A DNA stretch of 64,000 nt from Streptomyces fagopyri (GCF_009498275.1 NZ_CP045643.1:6696001-6760000), one strand, 5' to 3'; shown: positions 27,403 to 37,115, counted from the first letter of the stretch. Numbers and translations are program-made. The notes: generated by a model not told the origin, from the letters alone.

Positions 27403-27942
27403 ATGGCCACCTCTTCCGCAGCAGCCGCCCACCGGCGCCGCGCCACCGGCCCTGCCCCCTCGCTGACCGGCCCGGCGGGCGACGTGCACCCCGTGCTCCG
27501 CCGGACCACGGCCCCGCCCGCCGCCCTCGACCTGCTGGCCCAGGCCCGCGCCGGACTCGACGAGGCGACGGTCCTGGAAACGCCCAACGAGCGCTATGCG
27601 ACGGCCCACTTGGCCGCCCTGCGCACCGCCGCCGCCGTCCTCGCCGCGCGAGGTCGCCCCGAACCCACCCCCCGACGCCGGGCCCGCATCCGCAGCGCCT
27701 GGGAGGTGCTCCCCGAGATAGCGCCCGAACTGACCGAGTGGAGCGCCCTGTTCGCTTCCGGAGCAGGCCGCCGCGCCCGGGCCGAGGCCGGCATCCAGGG
27801 CGCGGCGGGCACCCGTGACGCCGACGACCTCATTCGGGACGTGGCGATGTTCCTGCGCATCGTCGAGCGGATCCTCGTACTGCAACCCGTCCTGCCCCAG
27901 CCGCGGCAGGACGGGGGCAGGGAGGTCCCGGACGCCGGCTGA
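27403..27942 (+). CDS. SAV_6107-family HEPN domain protein
   Basis: A 179-aa protein, helical from about residue 35: ALDLLAQARAGLDEATVLETPNERYATAHLAALRTAAAVLAARG, split here by family-typical loops, then RIRSAWEVLPEIAPELTEWSALFASGA and a C-terminal DADDLIRDVAMFLRIVERIL. This matches the SAV_6107-like HEPN family of actinobacteria. The RNase R-x4-6-H motif of toxin HEPN proteins is not visible, so ribonuclease activity is doubtful. AGGAGG sits 8 nt before the ATG. Neighbours are a divergent efflux operon and a methyltransferase. Confidence 0.82.
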   Translation: MATSSAAAAHRRRATGPAPSLTGPAGDVHPVLRRTTAPPAALDLLAQARAGLDEATVLETPNERYATAHLAALRTAAAVLAARGRPEPTPRRRARIRSAWEVLPEIAPELTEWSALFASGAGRRARAEAGIQGAAGTRDADDLIRDVAMFLRIVERILVLQPVLPQPRQDGGREVPDAG

Positions 27943-28119
27943 CCGCGCGGAGGAGGGCCTCATCCACGACGTGATCCACCACGTGATCCGGCGCGTGAGA
28001 CGGAGGATCGGGTACGGCGGCGGAGGCAATAGGGTGGACACGCCTGATGCCTCCCGCCGGGAGGCCCCCCGATCGCTCCGCCCCATCCGAGGCGGTGCCG
28101 CGCCGAGGAGTCAACTGCC

Positions 28120-28890
28120 GTGTCGGACCCGATGCGCCCCCGCGCTTCTCTCCGTACCGCCGTGGTCTGGGAGGTCCTCAAGGACGCTCTCGACCGCCGG
28201 GTCAAGGCGACCGGGCGGGAGTCCCTGGACGTGCTCGACACCGGGGGCGGCAGCGGCAACTTCGCGGTGCCCGTGGCCCGCCTCGGCCACCGCGTCACCG
28301 TCGTCGACCCCAGTCCGAACGCGCTGTTCGCGCTGGAGCGCCGGGCCGCCGAGGTCGGCGTCGCCGACCGCGTCAAGGGCGTGCAGGGCGACGCCCACGG
28401 TCTCTTCGACGTCGTCGAGCGCGGCGGCTACGACGCGGTGCTGTGCCACGGGGTCCTCGAGTACGTGGACCACCCGGCAGAGGGCGTGCGCAACGTCGTG
28501 GACGCGCTGCGCCCCGAGGGTGTCCTCAGCCTGCTCGCCGCCGGCCTGGGCGGCGCGGTGATCGCCCGCGCCCTCGCCGGACATTTCAAGGAAGCCAGGC
28601 ACGCCCTCGCCGACCCGGACGGACGCTGGGGCGAGGGCGACCCCGTGCCCCACCGCTTCACCGCCGAACAGCTCACCACGCTCGTCGAGGGCGCGGGCCT
28701 GCGCGTCGGCGCGGTGCACGGCGTACGGGTCTTCGCGGACCTGGTCCCCGGAGTCCTCGTGGACACCGAACCGGGAGCCCTCGAAGCCCTCCTGAAGCTG
28801 GAGGCGGCGGCCGCGGAACTCGCCGCGTTCCACTCCGTGGCCACGCAGCTTCATGTGCTCGGTGAGACGCGGGGGGCCGACGAGGGCTGA
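28120..28890 (+). CDS. SAM-dependent class I methyltransferase
   Basis: The Rossmann-fold motif I is LDVLDTGGGSGNFAVPVARLG (about 36-56, starting VLDTGGGSGN), with motif II acidic residue in TVVDPSPNAL and motif IV YDAVLCHGVLEYV. The C-terminal half (LTTLVEGAGLRVGAVHGVRVFADLVPG) resembles the CmoA/SmtA-like group. At 256 aa it is normal. Substrate unknown. The GTG at 28120 is weakly supported (GAGGAG at about 28104 is 10 nt away); ATG 28132 is an alternative. A 7-bp hairpin (28049-28065) lies in the leader. Confidence 0.9.
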   Translation: MSDPMRPRASLRTAVVWEVLKDALDRRVKATGRESLDVLDTGGGSGNFAVPVARLGHRVTVVDPSPNALFALERRAAEVGVADRVKGVQGDAHGLFDVVERGGYDAVLCHGVLEYVDHPAEGVRNVVDALRPEGVLSLLAAGLGGAVIARALAGHFKEARHALADPDGRWGEGDPVPHRFTAEQLTTLVEGAGLRVGAVHGVRVFADLVPGVLVDTEPGALEALLKLEAAAAELAAFHSVATQLHVLGETRGADEG

Positions 28891-29165
28891 GTCGTCCACC
28901 GTGGTGCGCCCCTGATCAGGGGCGGGGCGGCAGATGGAGTACGCCACAGGCCACCCGATCGAGCCCTCGGCGCCGTATGATCGAGGGAGACCGTCCGGCA
29001 TGACGGGCCGGTCGCTGGGGAATGCACGCCTCAGTGGACCGGGGTGCCATGGCGGGTTCCGGTTGGCGAATTGGCGCAGAGGGGCGGGTTTCACGGGGGC
29101 GATTCCCTGCCTATCCTGAAGGGGACCCCCGGTCGCCCCGGCGACTGCACGATGAGGAGGACGCC

Positions 29166-29561
29166 GTGCCGCTCTCGGAGCACGAGCAGCGAATGCTCGA
29201 GCAGATGGAGCGAGCGCTGTACGCCGAAGATCCCAAGTTCGCGACAGCGCTTGAGGGAAGCGGGCTGCGTACGTACACCCGGCGACGGGTCTACCAGGCG
29301 GTCGCGGGCTTCCTGGTGGGTATCGCGCTCCTCATGGCCGGAATGGTCGCAGTACAGATCTGGCTGAGCGTGGTGGGTTTTCTCGTCATGCTGGGCTGTG
29401 CCGTGCTTGCAGTCACCGGTTGGCGCAAGGCTCCCAAGCCGGGAGAACAACCGGCGACGCCCGGCGCACCCGCCGCGCGTCGCCAGGCCAGACAGCGCCG
29501 CTCCATGATGGACCGCATCGAACAACGCTGGCAGCGACGCCGCGACGAGCAGGGCCAGTAG
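29166..29561 (+). CDS. DUF3040 small membrane protein
   Basis: 131 aa: an acidic N-terminus (MPLSEHEQRMLEQMERALYAEDPKFA) characteristic of DUF3040, two membrane helices (about 43-64 and 66-86) and a Pro/Ala then Arg-rich tail. The GTG at 29166 has GAGGAGG upstream. The family is actinobacterial and often located next to the dcw cluster; function is unknown. The 275-bp gap before it (28891-29165) shows nothing distinctive. Confidence 0.9.
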   Translation: MPLSEHEQRMLEQMERALYAEDPKFATALEGSGLRTYTRRRVYQAVAGFLVGIALLMAGMVAVQIWLSVVGFLVMLGCAVLAVTGWRKAPKPGEQPATPGAPAARRQARQRRSMMDRIEQRWQRRRDEQGQ

Positions 29562-29616
29562 CACCAGCGGCGTCCGCCGGGGCGACGAGCGATCGGCCGC
29601 AGCCGTAGGACTTGCG

Positions 29617-29655
29617 TGAGGGGGTGTCCACCCGGACCGGGTGGACACCCCCTCA
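29617..29655 (+). terminator. Strong hairpin after the DUF3040 gene
   Basis: A perfect 17-bp stem (29617-29633 with 29639-29655) and a 5-nt loop, 55 nt after the stop codon. It could work in both directions. Confidence 0.85.
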
Positions 29656-29867
29656 GGCGATCCCACGACCCACCGGCTTCCGCCTCCGACCGCCCCCTCC
29701 CTCCAAGCCGGACGGAAGCCCTGTCCGGCCGGAATACGCACCCGCCCGGGCAGCGCCCGATCGAAGCCCCTGAACCGGCGGGTCATGGTGGGGCCGGAGT
29801 CCCCGCCCCAACGGACCGCGGTCCGAGGGTGCCCGGTCCGATCAGCGGCACGGTTCGACCGGAGCCC

Positions 29868-29950
29868 GGTCCGACCGGTGGCGCGGCTCGACGGCTGGGG
29901 TGGCTCGACCGGTGGCACGGCTCGGCGTCCGGAGTGGCTCGACCGGTGGC
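29868..29950. repeat. 34-bp imperfect tandem repeats in a non-coding gap
   Basis: TGGCTCGACCGGTGGC occurs exactly at 29901 and 29935, with a diverged copy (GGTCCGACCGGTGGC) at 29868. They lie in the 527-bp gap between convergent DUF3040 and transglutaminase genes, which is otherwise bounded by a hairpin at each end and holds no gene. Confidence 0.75.
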
Positions 29951-30024
29951 GTGGGTCGTCCCGGCGTGCGGTGGGTGCCGGCCACCGTGGACGGGTCCGC
30001 TCGTGGGGTCCGGCTCGCGAAGCC

Positions 30025-30063
30025 GGGTGGCCCGCACCCCCGGCAGGGAGGTGCGGGCCACCC
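30025..30063 (-). terminator. Terminator hairpin after the transglutaminase gene
   Basis: GGGTGGCCCGCACC (30025-30038) pairs perfectly with 30050-30063 (14 bp, 11-nt loop), 26 nt downstream of the leftward stop codon. Confidence 0.8.
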
Positions 30064-30088
30064 GTGGTGTCCGGCGTGGTGTCCGGCG

Positions 30089-32479
30089 TCAGCCGCTCTG
30101 CTTCGAAGGGCGTCGCAGCAGGGTCTCCCCGCGGGCCGCCAGGCGGGCCGTCACCGCCGCCCGCCGATCCGACGCCGCCCAGGCCACCCTGATGGCTGAG
30201 CGCGGTGCGACAACCGCGCGCAACCGGGCGATCCGGCTCGCCGGGACGCGCAGGGCGCTCGCGACCCGGCGGGCGTCCTCGGCGAGCCCCGCGGCCGGCC
30301 GGGGACGCGGAGCGTAGAGAACCTGCTCCACCGCCGCCGCCACCCGGTGCACCGCCTCCGCCGCGTCCCCGTCGAGAAATCCGAGGCGCACGATCCGCGC
30401 CGCGGCCTTGCGTGGCGTCTGGGACTCGTCCGGCACGATCCCGTAGTCCCACGCCGTGTCGGTCACCTCCAGCCAGGCCGCCAGCGTGTACGCCGCCGCG
30501 TCCTCCTCACCACGGCCGTGCGCGCCGAGCCGCAGGGCCCGGGCCCGCAGCCGCCACAGCATCGGCAGCGACGGCAACGCCAGCAGCAGGAGCCCCAACA
30601 GGGTCAGCCCCAGGATCTGGAACAACGGCGTGCCGTCGTCCTTCGAACCCACCGCGGCCGACGCGGACTCACTCGCGCAGCCCTCCAGCCGCTTCAGCTG
30701 GGCCGAGCAGGTGGAGCCGACCGACGGGGCGGTGGACGGCGCCGCGGACGTCGAGGTCGTCGGGTTCGGCAGCGCCGGCGTGTCCAGGCCGGGCGTGTCC
30801 GTCTGGGTGTAGTCCGGCACCGAGCCCCGGTTCGGGGTCGGCTCGAAGCGGGTCCAGCCCACTCCCTCGAAGTACAGCTCGGGCCAGGCGTGCGCGTCCC
30901 GCAGCCCCACCGACATCGAACCGTCGGCCTCCGGGGTGCCGGGCGTGAAGCCCACCGCGACCCTGGCCGGTATCCCCAGCGTGCGGGCCATCGAGGCCAT
31001 CGCGAAGGAGAAGTGGACGCAGAAACCCTGCTTGTCCCTCAGGAAACGCGCGATCGCGGCCGAGCCGCTGCCGACCTGCACCTGGGTGTCGTAGGTGAAT
31101 CCGCCGGTCACCGCGAAGTAGTCCTGGAGCTTGACCGCCTGCTCGTAATGGTTCGTCGAGCCCTCGGTGACCTTGCGGGCGGTGTCGGCCACCACCGCGG
31201 GCAGCGACTCGGGCACCTTGGTGAACTCACGCTTCAGGGCCGCGGGGGGCTCCGGCGCGTCCGCAAGCTGCGCCGCGGTCGGCTGGACGATCAGACTGGT
31301 GACGTCGTACTGCACACCGCGCGTGTTCTGGCCGTGGTCGCCGACGAGCGTGCGGCCCACCGGCTCGTAGCGCCAACTGCCCTTGATGCTCACGTGGCTC
31401 ACGGGGTACGGCATGGGAAGCCAGTCCTGCGCGTACCAGTCGGCCGCCGCGATCCGTGTGCGGATCTCGCTGTGCCGGACGTCCGACCCGAGGCCGATCG
31501 GTGTCGGGAACGTGTCGGGAACGTCCTGGATGTGCCGCTGGGCCGGCTTCCACGCCGTGCCGTCGAAGTCGTCCAGGGACACGATCCGCAGATACATGTC
31601 CTGGGTGTCCTGCGTGTTGGTGCGGTAGGACATGACCTGACGGTCCTCGTCCACGTTCAGGCTGTCGCGGAGCGAGACCAGCGGGTTCACCGCGGAGATC
31701 GTGCCACCGCCACCCGAGCCGGGGCCGACGCCCGCGCCGGCGGCGCCCAGCAGGCCACCGTCGAGCGCGGGCAGGCCGAGCGGCACCACCAGGGCGACGC
31801 CCAGCGCGACCGCGCCGATGCGCCGTCCCGTGCGGACCGGCGCGGTCGCGCCCGACGAGACGTCAGGCCCCCGTGTGCGGGGCGCGCCGCCGAAGACACG
31901 CCCCCACTGCGAGAGCCGGTCACGGCCCTCCGCCAGGAGCAGCATCAGATAGCCCCCGGCCGCGAGCAGGAACCACAGCCAGGCGGCCCCGCCGCCCGCC
32001 AGCCCCGCGGCGACCGAGTACAGCGCGAGCAGGGGGAGTCCGGCGGGGGCCGCGCTGCGGAACGTCACCGCGAGCGCGTCGACCGCGAGGCCGATCAGCA
32101 GGACACCGCCGATCAGCATCAGCCGGATGCCGTCGGACAGGGGTGCCGGTATCGCGTACCGCCCGACATCGTCCGTGCCCGATCGGAGCAGGTCGCCGAG
32201 GTGCCGGAACGCCTCCGGTCCGGGAACGAAACCGAGGAGCGCCTGCTGCCGGGCGAAGACCAGGGTCAGCAGCATCAGCATCACCAGCGCCTGCGCCGCC
32301 ACGGTCAGCGGCCGGGCCAGCGGAACCCGCCGGGTCAACACGCCCACACCGGCCTGCAGCGCCAGCAGGAGCGCCGCCTGGAACAGCCAGGTCACCGGAG
32401 CGACCAGCGGCAGCAGGGCGCACGCCGCCATCAGCGTGGCCGCCGCCGAGCACAGCGTCAGTCGTGCCCGCCCGCTCAT
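30089..32479 (-). CDS. TgpA-like membrane transglutaminase (DUF3488 plus transglutaminase)
   Basis: The N-terminal 200 residues contain five or six membrane helices (DUF3488). A large extracytoplasmic domain ends in the transglutaminase-like core: the nucleophile Cys near 487 (KQGFCVHFSFAMASMARTLG) and His near 530 (GLRDAHAWPELYFEG), then WTRFEPTPN. A final helix (FQILGLTLLGLLLLALPSLPML, about 626-648) and a cytoplasmic DUF4129-like tail follow. The 796-aa layout equals TgpA/YebA proteins. It overlaps the DUF58 gene by ATGA. The moxR-DUF58-transglutaminase set is a common envelope-associated trio, possibly a MoxR chaperone system acting on a membrane complex. Substrate unknown. Confidence 0.93.
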   Translation of the reverse strand: MSGRARLTLCSAAATLMAACALLPLVAPVTWLFQAALLLALQAGVGVLTRRVPLARPLTVAAQALVMLMLLTLVFARQQALLGFVPGPEAFRHLGDLLRSGTDDVGRYAIPAPLSDGIRLMLIGGVLLIGLAVDALAVTFRSAAPAGLPLLALYSVAAGLAGGGAAWLWFLLAAGGYLMLLLAEGRDRLSQWGRVFGGAPRTRGPDVSSGATAPVRTGRRIGAVALGVALVVPLGLPALDGGLLGAAGAGVGPGSGGGGTISAVNPLVSLRDSLNVDEDRQVMSYRTNTQDTQDMYLRIVSLDDFDGTAWKPAQRHIQDVPDTFPTPIGLGSDVRHSEIRTRIAAADWYAQDWLPMPYPVSHVSIKGSWRYEPVGRTLVGDHGQNTRGVQYDVTSLIVQPTAAQLADAPEPPAALKREFTKVPESLPAVVADTARKVTEGSTNHYEQAVKLQDYFAVTGGFTYDTQVQVGSGSAAIARFLRDKQGFCVHFSFAMASMARTLGIPARVAVGFTPGTPEADGSMSVGLRDAHAWPELYFEGVGWTRFEPTPNRGSVPDYTQTDTPGLDTPALPNPTTSTSAAPSTAPSVGSTCSAQLKRLEGCASESASAAVGSKDDGTPLFQILGLTLLGLLLLALPSLPMLWRLRARALRLGAHGRGEEDAAAYTLAAWLEVTDTAWDYGIVPDESQTPRKAAARIVRLGFLDGDAAEAVHRVAAAVEQVLYAPRPRPAAGLAEDARRVASALRVPASRIARLRAVVAPRSAIRVAWAASDRRAAVTARLAARGETLLRRPSKQSG

Positions 32480-33834
32480 CGGACTCCGCCCCCTGCCGTA
32501 CTCCCCGTGGACGCGGCACCCGTGCGCTGCCGGTCCGCCAGCCGCCACAGGTCCGCGAGATCCGCGCCACGCGGCACCGTGACCGCGGTCCAGCCCGCCT
32601 CGCGCAGCATGCGCAGCCGATCCTCACTTCTGTCCAACGGGCCGGGTACGTCGGTGGGTTCCCGCACCCAGGTCTCACTGTCCAGCAGGAAGGCGACCGC
32701 GCCACCGCTGCGCTGGCGCATCTTCGCGAGCACCGTCGTCTGCTCCTCGTCGAGGTCGCCGAGGAAGGCGATCAGCAGCCCTTCGTTCCCACTGCGCAGG
32801 ATGTCGTAGGCGCGGGACAGCCCCGTGCCGTCCGAGTGGTCGATGACCGCGAGGGTGTCCATCATCAGCCCGGCGGCGTCCGCCGACTGCTGGCTCGCGC
32901 CCGTGAAGCCGTCGGCGCCCTCCCCGGGCACCGAACTGCCGTCGTCCGTCAGCAGCCTGACGGAGAAGCCCCGCTCCAGCATGTGCACCAGCGAGGACGC
33001 CGTGCCCGAAACCGCCCACTCGAAGGCCGAGTCGGGTCCCGCGCCCTGGTAGGCGATGCCCCGGGTGTCGAGCAGCACCGTGCAGCGGGAGCGCTGCGGC
33101 TGTTCCTCACGACGGACCATCAGTTCGCCGTAGCGCGCGGTCAGGCGCCAGTGCACCCGGCGCAGATCGTCCCCGTGGCGGTATCCGCGGGGGATGATGT
33201 CGTCCTCGCCGGCCAGCGCCAGCGAGCGCTGCCGTCCCTCGCCGTACCCCTTCGCCTCGCCGGTCAGCCGCACCGTCGGCAGCGGCTCCACGCGCGGGAT
33301 GACGGTCAGGGTGTCGTACGTGGAGAAGGAGCGCGTCAGCTCGCACATGCCGAAGGGGTCGGTGAGCCGCAGTTGCAGCGGCCCCAGGGGATACCGGCCG
33401 CGCAGGTCCGAGCGCACCCGGTAGGACACCTCGCGGCGGCCTCCCGCCTCCACCCGGTCCAGGACGAAGCGGGGCCGCGGTCCGAGGACGTACGGCACCC
33501 GGTCCTGGAGCATCAGCAATCCGGTGGGCAGCCGGGAGACGTTGTCCATCCGCAGATGGACCCGGGCCTCGGAGCCGGCGGGTACCCGCCCGGGGGAGAG
33601 CCTGCGGCTGCCCGCGACGCGGTAGCGGGTGCGGTACAGCACGGTCGCGCAGACGAGGGGAAGCGCGGCGAGCAGCAGGCCGACCCGGAGCAGATCGCTC
33701 TGCCCCAGGACGTACGCGCAGATCACGGCGGCGACTCCGGCGGCAAGGAAGGAGCGTCCGCGGGTGGTGAGACCGGCGAGCGCGGTGCGCAGGCCGCCCT
33801 TCTCGTCCTCGGTGTCGCCCGTCCCCCCGGACAT
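32476..33834 (-). CDS. DUF58 protein
   Basis: Two adjacent N-terminal helices (about 27-68) are followed by a beta-rich region with TDPFGMCELTRSF. Then comes the DUF58 core motif GYRHGDDLRRVHWRLTARYGELMVRREE, shown here as the family shows it, and a von Willebrand A-like C-terminal part (CTVLLDTRG, MLERGFSVRLLTDDG). The ATG at 33834 overlaps the moxR stop (TGATG) and has GGAGG at 5-nt spacing; a GTG one codon earlier is too close to that site. 452 aa. DUF58 proteins are encoded with MoxR ATPases across bacteria. Confidence 0.93.
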   Translation of the reverse strand: MSGGTGDTEDEKGGLRTALAGLTTRGRSFLAAGVAAVICAYVLGQSDLLRVGLLLAALPLVCATVLYRTRYRVAGSRRLSPGRVPAGSEARVHLRMDNVSRLPTGLLMLQDRVPYVLGPRPRFVLDRVEAGGRREVSYRVRSDLRGRYPLGPLQLRLTDPFGMCELTRSFSTYDTLTVIPRVEPLPTVRLTGEAKGYGEGRQRSLALAGEDDIIPRGYRHGDDLRRVHWRLTARYGELMVRREEQPQRSRCTVLLDTRGIAYQGAGPDSAFEWAVSGTASSLVHMLERGFSVRLLTDDGSSVPGEGADGFTGASQQSADAAGLMMDTLAVIDHSDGTGLSRAYDILRSGNEGLLIAFLGDLDEEQTTVLAKMRQRSGGAVAFLLDSETWVREPTDVPGPLDRSEDRLRMLREAGWTAVTVPRGADLADLWRLADRQRTGAASTGSTAGGGVR

Positions 33835-34877
33835 CACAGCCTCCGGGGCGGCTGCTGGCCGAACGCGGACGCGCCGCGGCCCATGGTGAAGCCGGAGCCG
33901 GCCTGCTGCTGCGGCGCTGCCGGAACGGGGGTGTGCTGCAGGATCTCCTGGACGACCTGCTCGGCGGTGCGGCGGTTCAGCTGCGCCTGGGCGGTGGGGA
34001 GCAGACGGTGTGCCAGGACCGCCACCGCGAGTGCCTGGATGTCGTCCGGCAGCGCGTACTCCCGGCCGCTCAGGGCGGCGGACGCCTTCGCCGCCCGCAG
34101 CAGATGCAGCGTGGCACGCGGTGAGGCGCCGAGTCTCAGGTCGGGATGGGTACGGGTGGCGGCGACCAGGTCGACCGCGTACCGCCGGACGCTGTCCGCG
34201 ACGTGGACCGTGCGGACGGCGTCGATCAGTTTCACGATCTCGTGCGCGTGCGCCACCGGTTGCAGGTCGTCCAGCGGGTTCACGCCGCCGTGGATGTCCA
34301 GCATCTGCAGTTCGGCCTCGGCGCTGGGGTAGCCGATGGAGACGCGGGCCATGAAACGGTCGCGCTGGGCCTCCGGCAGCGGGTAGGTGCCCTCCATCTC
34401 GACGGGGTTCTGCGTGGCGACCACCATGAAGGGGCTGGGCAGTTCGTAGGTCTGCCCGTCGATGGTGACCTGGCGCTCCTCCATCGACTCCAGGAGCGCG
34501 GACTGCGTCTTGGGCGAGGCGCGGTTGATCTCGTCGCCGATCACGATCTGCGCGAAGATCGCGCCCGGCTTGAACTCGAAGTCCCGGCGCTGCTGGTCCC
34601 AGATGGACACACCCGTGATGTCCGAGGGCAGCAGGTCGGGCGTGAACTGGATACGCCGCACCGAGCAGTCGATGGACCGGGCCAGCGCCTTGGCGAGCAT
34701 GGTCTTGCCGACGCCGGGGACATCCTCGATCAGAAGATGCCCCTCGGCGAGCAGCACGGTCAGCGAAAGCCGTACGACCTCTGGCTTGCCCTCGATCACT
34801 CCTTCCACCGAACTGCGGACTCGCTCCGCAGTGGCGGTCAGATCCGTGAGGCTCGCTCGATCGTCATAGGTCGTCAC
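33834..34877 (-). CDS. MoxR-family AAA+ ATPase
   Basis: A 347-aa AAA+ chaperone: Walker A IEDVPGVGKTMLAKAL (about 49-64), Walker B VIGDEINRAS (about 113-122), sensor-like VVATQNPVEMEGTYPLPEAQRDRF and a C-terminal lid with LRLGASPRATLHLLRAAKA. Such ATPases insert cofactors or remodel complexes, often together with DUF58/VWA proteins, as encoded next. The GTG at 34877 has GAGGAGGGCCGG upstream. First gene of the three-gene operon; its C-terminus is Pro/Gln-rich. Confidence 0.95.
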   Translation of the reverse strand: MTTYDDRASLTDLTATAERVRSSVEGVIEGKPEVVRLSLTVLLAEGHLLIEDVPGVGKTMLAKALARSIDCSVRRIQFTPDLLPSDITGVSIWDQQRRDFEFKPGAIFAQIVIGDEINRASPKTQSALLESMEERQVTIDGQTYELPSPFMVVATQNPVEMEGTYPLPEAQRDRFMARVSIGYPSAEAELQMLDIHGGVNPLDDLQPVAHAHEIVKLIDAVRTVHVADSVRRYAVDLVAATRTHPDLRLGASPRATLHLLRAAKASAALSGREYALPDDIQALAVAVLAHRLLPTAQAQLNRRTAEQVVQEILQHTPVPAAPQQQAGSGFTMGRGASAFGQQPPRRL

Positions 34878-35102
34878 CCGGCCCTCCTCGGCCCTTTCGC
34901 GGGCCGACGCCCTGTGCGGACCGGCCCACCCCGAAAAACGGACACCACGCGCGAAGTTCCGCGTGACGCCACACCCGCATTCTTGTTGCCGTTACCGGTT
35001 CGTGTCACTCGCCTGTGGATAACTGGCTGCGATATGTCGGGTCTTACGGGCTTTTGGGCGCCGGAAGCTCGGGGTTCTTTCGTGAAGTGAGGGTCCCACG
35101 AA

Positions 35103-35128
35103 GGCCCCCTCGGTTGTACGAGGGGGCC
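35103..35128 (-). terminator. Terminator after the carbonic anhydrase gene
   Basis: GGCCCCCTCG (35103-35112) and CGAGGGGGCC (35119-35128) form a perfect 10-bp stem with a 6-nt loop, 12 nt after the leftward stop. Confidence 0.85.
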
Positions 35129-35139
35129 GGTGGGAGCGT

Positions 35140-35703
35140 TCAGGCGGGATCGATCTCGCGCAGCAGACCCGTCGTCACGTCGAAGACGAAGCCGCGCACG
35201 TCGTCCCTGTGGAGCAGGAACGGGGAGGTGCGCACTCGTTGCATCGACTGCCGCACGTCCTGGTCGACGTCCCGGAAGGCCTCGACCGCCCAGGCGGGAC
35301 GCTGGCCGACCTCCATCTCCAGCTCGTGCCGGAACTCCTCGGTGAGGGACTCCAGGCCGCAGCCGGTGTGGTGGATGAGGACGACGCTGCGGGTGCCCAG
35401 TGCCCGCTGGCTGATCGTGAGTGAGCGGATCACGTCGTCGGTGACCACGCCGCCCGCGTTGCGGACGGTGTGGCAGTCGCCGAGCTCCAGGCCGAGCGCC
35501 GCGTGCAGGTCGAGCCGGGCGTCCATGCACGCCACCACGGCCACGTGCAGCACGGGCCGTGCGTCCATCCCCGGGTCGGTGAAGGCGGCGGCGTACCGCT
35601 GGTTCGCGTCGACGAGGCGATCGGTCACGGTGCCGTCGGGGGAGACGCCACGAGCGGATATGGCGTCTTCGGGCTCTGTGGGTACGGATGCAGAAGTCGT
35701 CAT
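35140..35703 (-). CDS. Beta-class carbonic anhydrase
   Basis: Interconverts CO2 and bicarbonate. The zinc ligands are in VACMDARLDL (Cys, with the Asp-Arg dyad) and HHTGCG (His-x2-Cys). VRNAGGVVTDDVIRSL lies between them. 187 aa is the size of the Rv3588c/Rv1284-like group. I chose ATG 35703, where the conserved part begins shortly after; upstream codons extend into the promoter. TAACGT is 7 nt upstream of the ATG and there is no Shine-Dalgarno, so it is probably leaderless. Confidence 0.92.
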   Translation of the reverse strand: MTTSASVPTEPEDAISARGVSPDGTVTDRLVDANQRYAAAFTDPGMDARPVLHVAVVACMDARLDLHAALGLELGDCHTVRNAGGVVTDDVIRSLTISQRALGTRSVVLIHHTGCGLESLTEEFRHELEMEVGQRPAWAVEAFRDVDQDVRQSMQRVRTSPFLLHRDDVRGFVFDVTTGLLREIDPA

Positions 35704-35889
35704 AGCTATGACGTTACTGGTCACGTATGAAGTAGTCCTGCTGTGAGGGTGGACAAAGAACGCCATCCTCTCTTGTTGTGAGGTAACCCACATGGGCTCT
35801 CGATACCGGCCGTACAGGTGATCTTTGCCGATTCATGGCTTCGTCCGGGGCTTCATCGAGGAGCGGTCCGCGACGCGCATGCCGGTTGA

Positions 35890-35917
35890 TTGACCGCGAG
35901 TCGGCGTGGACTAAAGT
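35890..35917 (+). promoter_or_regulatory. Promoter for the dcw cluster
   Basis: TTGACC (35890-35895), 16 nt, TAAAGT (35912-35917). This is the best housekeeping-type promoter in the 433-bp gap between carbonic anhydrase and rsmH, about 220 nt before the rsmH start, implying a long leader. No mraZ-like frame is present in the gap, and nothing else was recognised in it. Confidence 0.65.
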
Positions 35918-36136
35918 GACGCGAAGCGGGAGCCGAGGCTCCCTGCTGGACTGATTTCCCCCGGAGACCCGGCGACTTTCCGGAGTCTTCCCCGCGTGCG
36001 CGGCGCGTACGTACGGCTCGGCCTCCTCCCGCTCCCGGTCGGCTGACGCCACTCACCCGGCGGCGGCAGGCCTCCCCTTCTGGAGCGGGTGGGGACCCGG
36101 CGGTGCGTGCGGCCGTGCCGGATCTGAGAGGGCCCC

Positions 36137-37093
36137 TTGAGCCAGAGTCGACACGTCCCGGTGATGCTCCAGCGGTGCCTGGACATGCTGGCCCCGGCCC
36201 TCGCCGAGCCGGGAGCCGTCGTCGTCGACTGCACGCTCGGACTCGGCGGCCACAGCGAGGCGCTCCTCACCCGGTTCCCCGAGGCCCGCCTGGTGGCCCT
36301 GGACCGCGACAAGGAAGCGCTCCGCCTCTCCGGCGAGCGGCTCGCGCCCTTCGGTGACCGCGCCACCCTCGTGCACGCCGTCTACGACGAGCTGCCCGAC
36401 GTGCTCGCCCGTCTGGACGTCCCGCGCGTCCAGGGCGTCCTGTTCGACCTCGGCGTCTCCTCCATGCAACTCGACGAGGCCGACCGCGGGTTCGCGTACG
36501 CGCAGGACGCTCCCCTCGACATGCGCATGGACCAGACGACCGGGATCAGCGCGGCCGAGGTGCTCAACACCTACCCGCCGGGCGAACTGGTGCGGATCCT
36601 GCGCGCGTACGGCGAGGAGAAGCAGGCCAAGCGGATCGTCTCCGCGGTGGTGCGCGAACGCGCGAAGGAGCCGTTCGCCCACAGCGCGCGGCTCGTCGAG
36701 CTGATCCGCGACTCCCTGCCGCAGGCCGCCAAGCGCACCGGTGGCAACCCGGCCAAGCGCACCTTCCAGGCCCTGCGCATCGAGGTCAACGGCGAACTGA
36801 GCGTCCTGGAGAGGGCGATCCCCGCCGCCGTGAAGGCGCTCGCCGTCGGCGGCCGGATCGCCGTGCTGTCGTACCACTCGCTGGAGGACCGGCTGGTCAA
36901 GCAGGTCTTCGCGGCAGGTGCCGCCACCACCGCGCCGCCCGGACTGCCCGTGGTGCCCGAGCGCTACCAGCCCCGGCTCAAGCTGCTCACCCGTGGTGCC
37001 GAACTTCCCACCGAGGAAGAGGTCGCCGAGAACCGGCGGGCGGCCCCCGCGCGGCTGCGCGGGGCACAGCGCATCCGTGAGGACGCCGAGTGA
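36137..37093 (+). CDS. rsmH: 16S rRNA (cytosine1402-N4)-methyltransferase
   Basis: RsmH (MraW) methylates C1402 of 16S rRNA. Motifs: [13 protein letters not shown], the SAM-binding [13 protein letters not shown] (about 28-40), [28 protein letters not shown] and the C-terminal [16 protein letters not shown]. 318 aa is typical. The start is TTG at 36137 with GAGAGGG about 8 nt upstream, which places it at the conserved N-terminus. It is the first gene of the dcw operon here. Confidence 0.97.
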   Translation: MSQSRHVPVMLQRCLDMLAPALAEPGAVVVDCTLGLGGHSEALLTRFPEARLVALDRDKEALRLSGERLAPFGDRATLVHAVYDELPDVLARLDVPRVQGVLFDLGVSSMQLDEADRGFAYAQDAPLDMRMDQTTGISAAEVLNTYPPGELVRILRAYGEEKQAKRIVSAVVRERAKEPFAHSARLVELIRDSLPQAAKRTGGNPAKRTFQALRIEVNGELSVLERAIPAAVKALAVGGRIAVLSYHSLEDRLVKQVFAAGAATTAPPGLPVVPERYQPRLKLLTRGAELPTEEEVAENRRAAPARLRGAQRIREDAE

Positions 37094-37115
37094 GGCACCT
37101 GGAGGGGGAGAGCGA

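Noticed and set aside
29565..30088. Small genes in the gap before the transglutaminase
   Set aside because: Frames have repeats but no start signals. The gap lies between two terminators and downstream of both neighbours.
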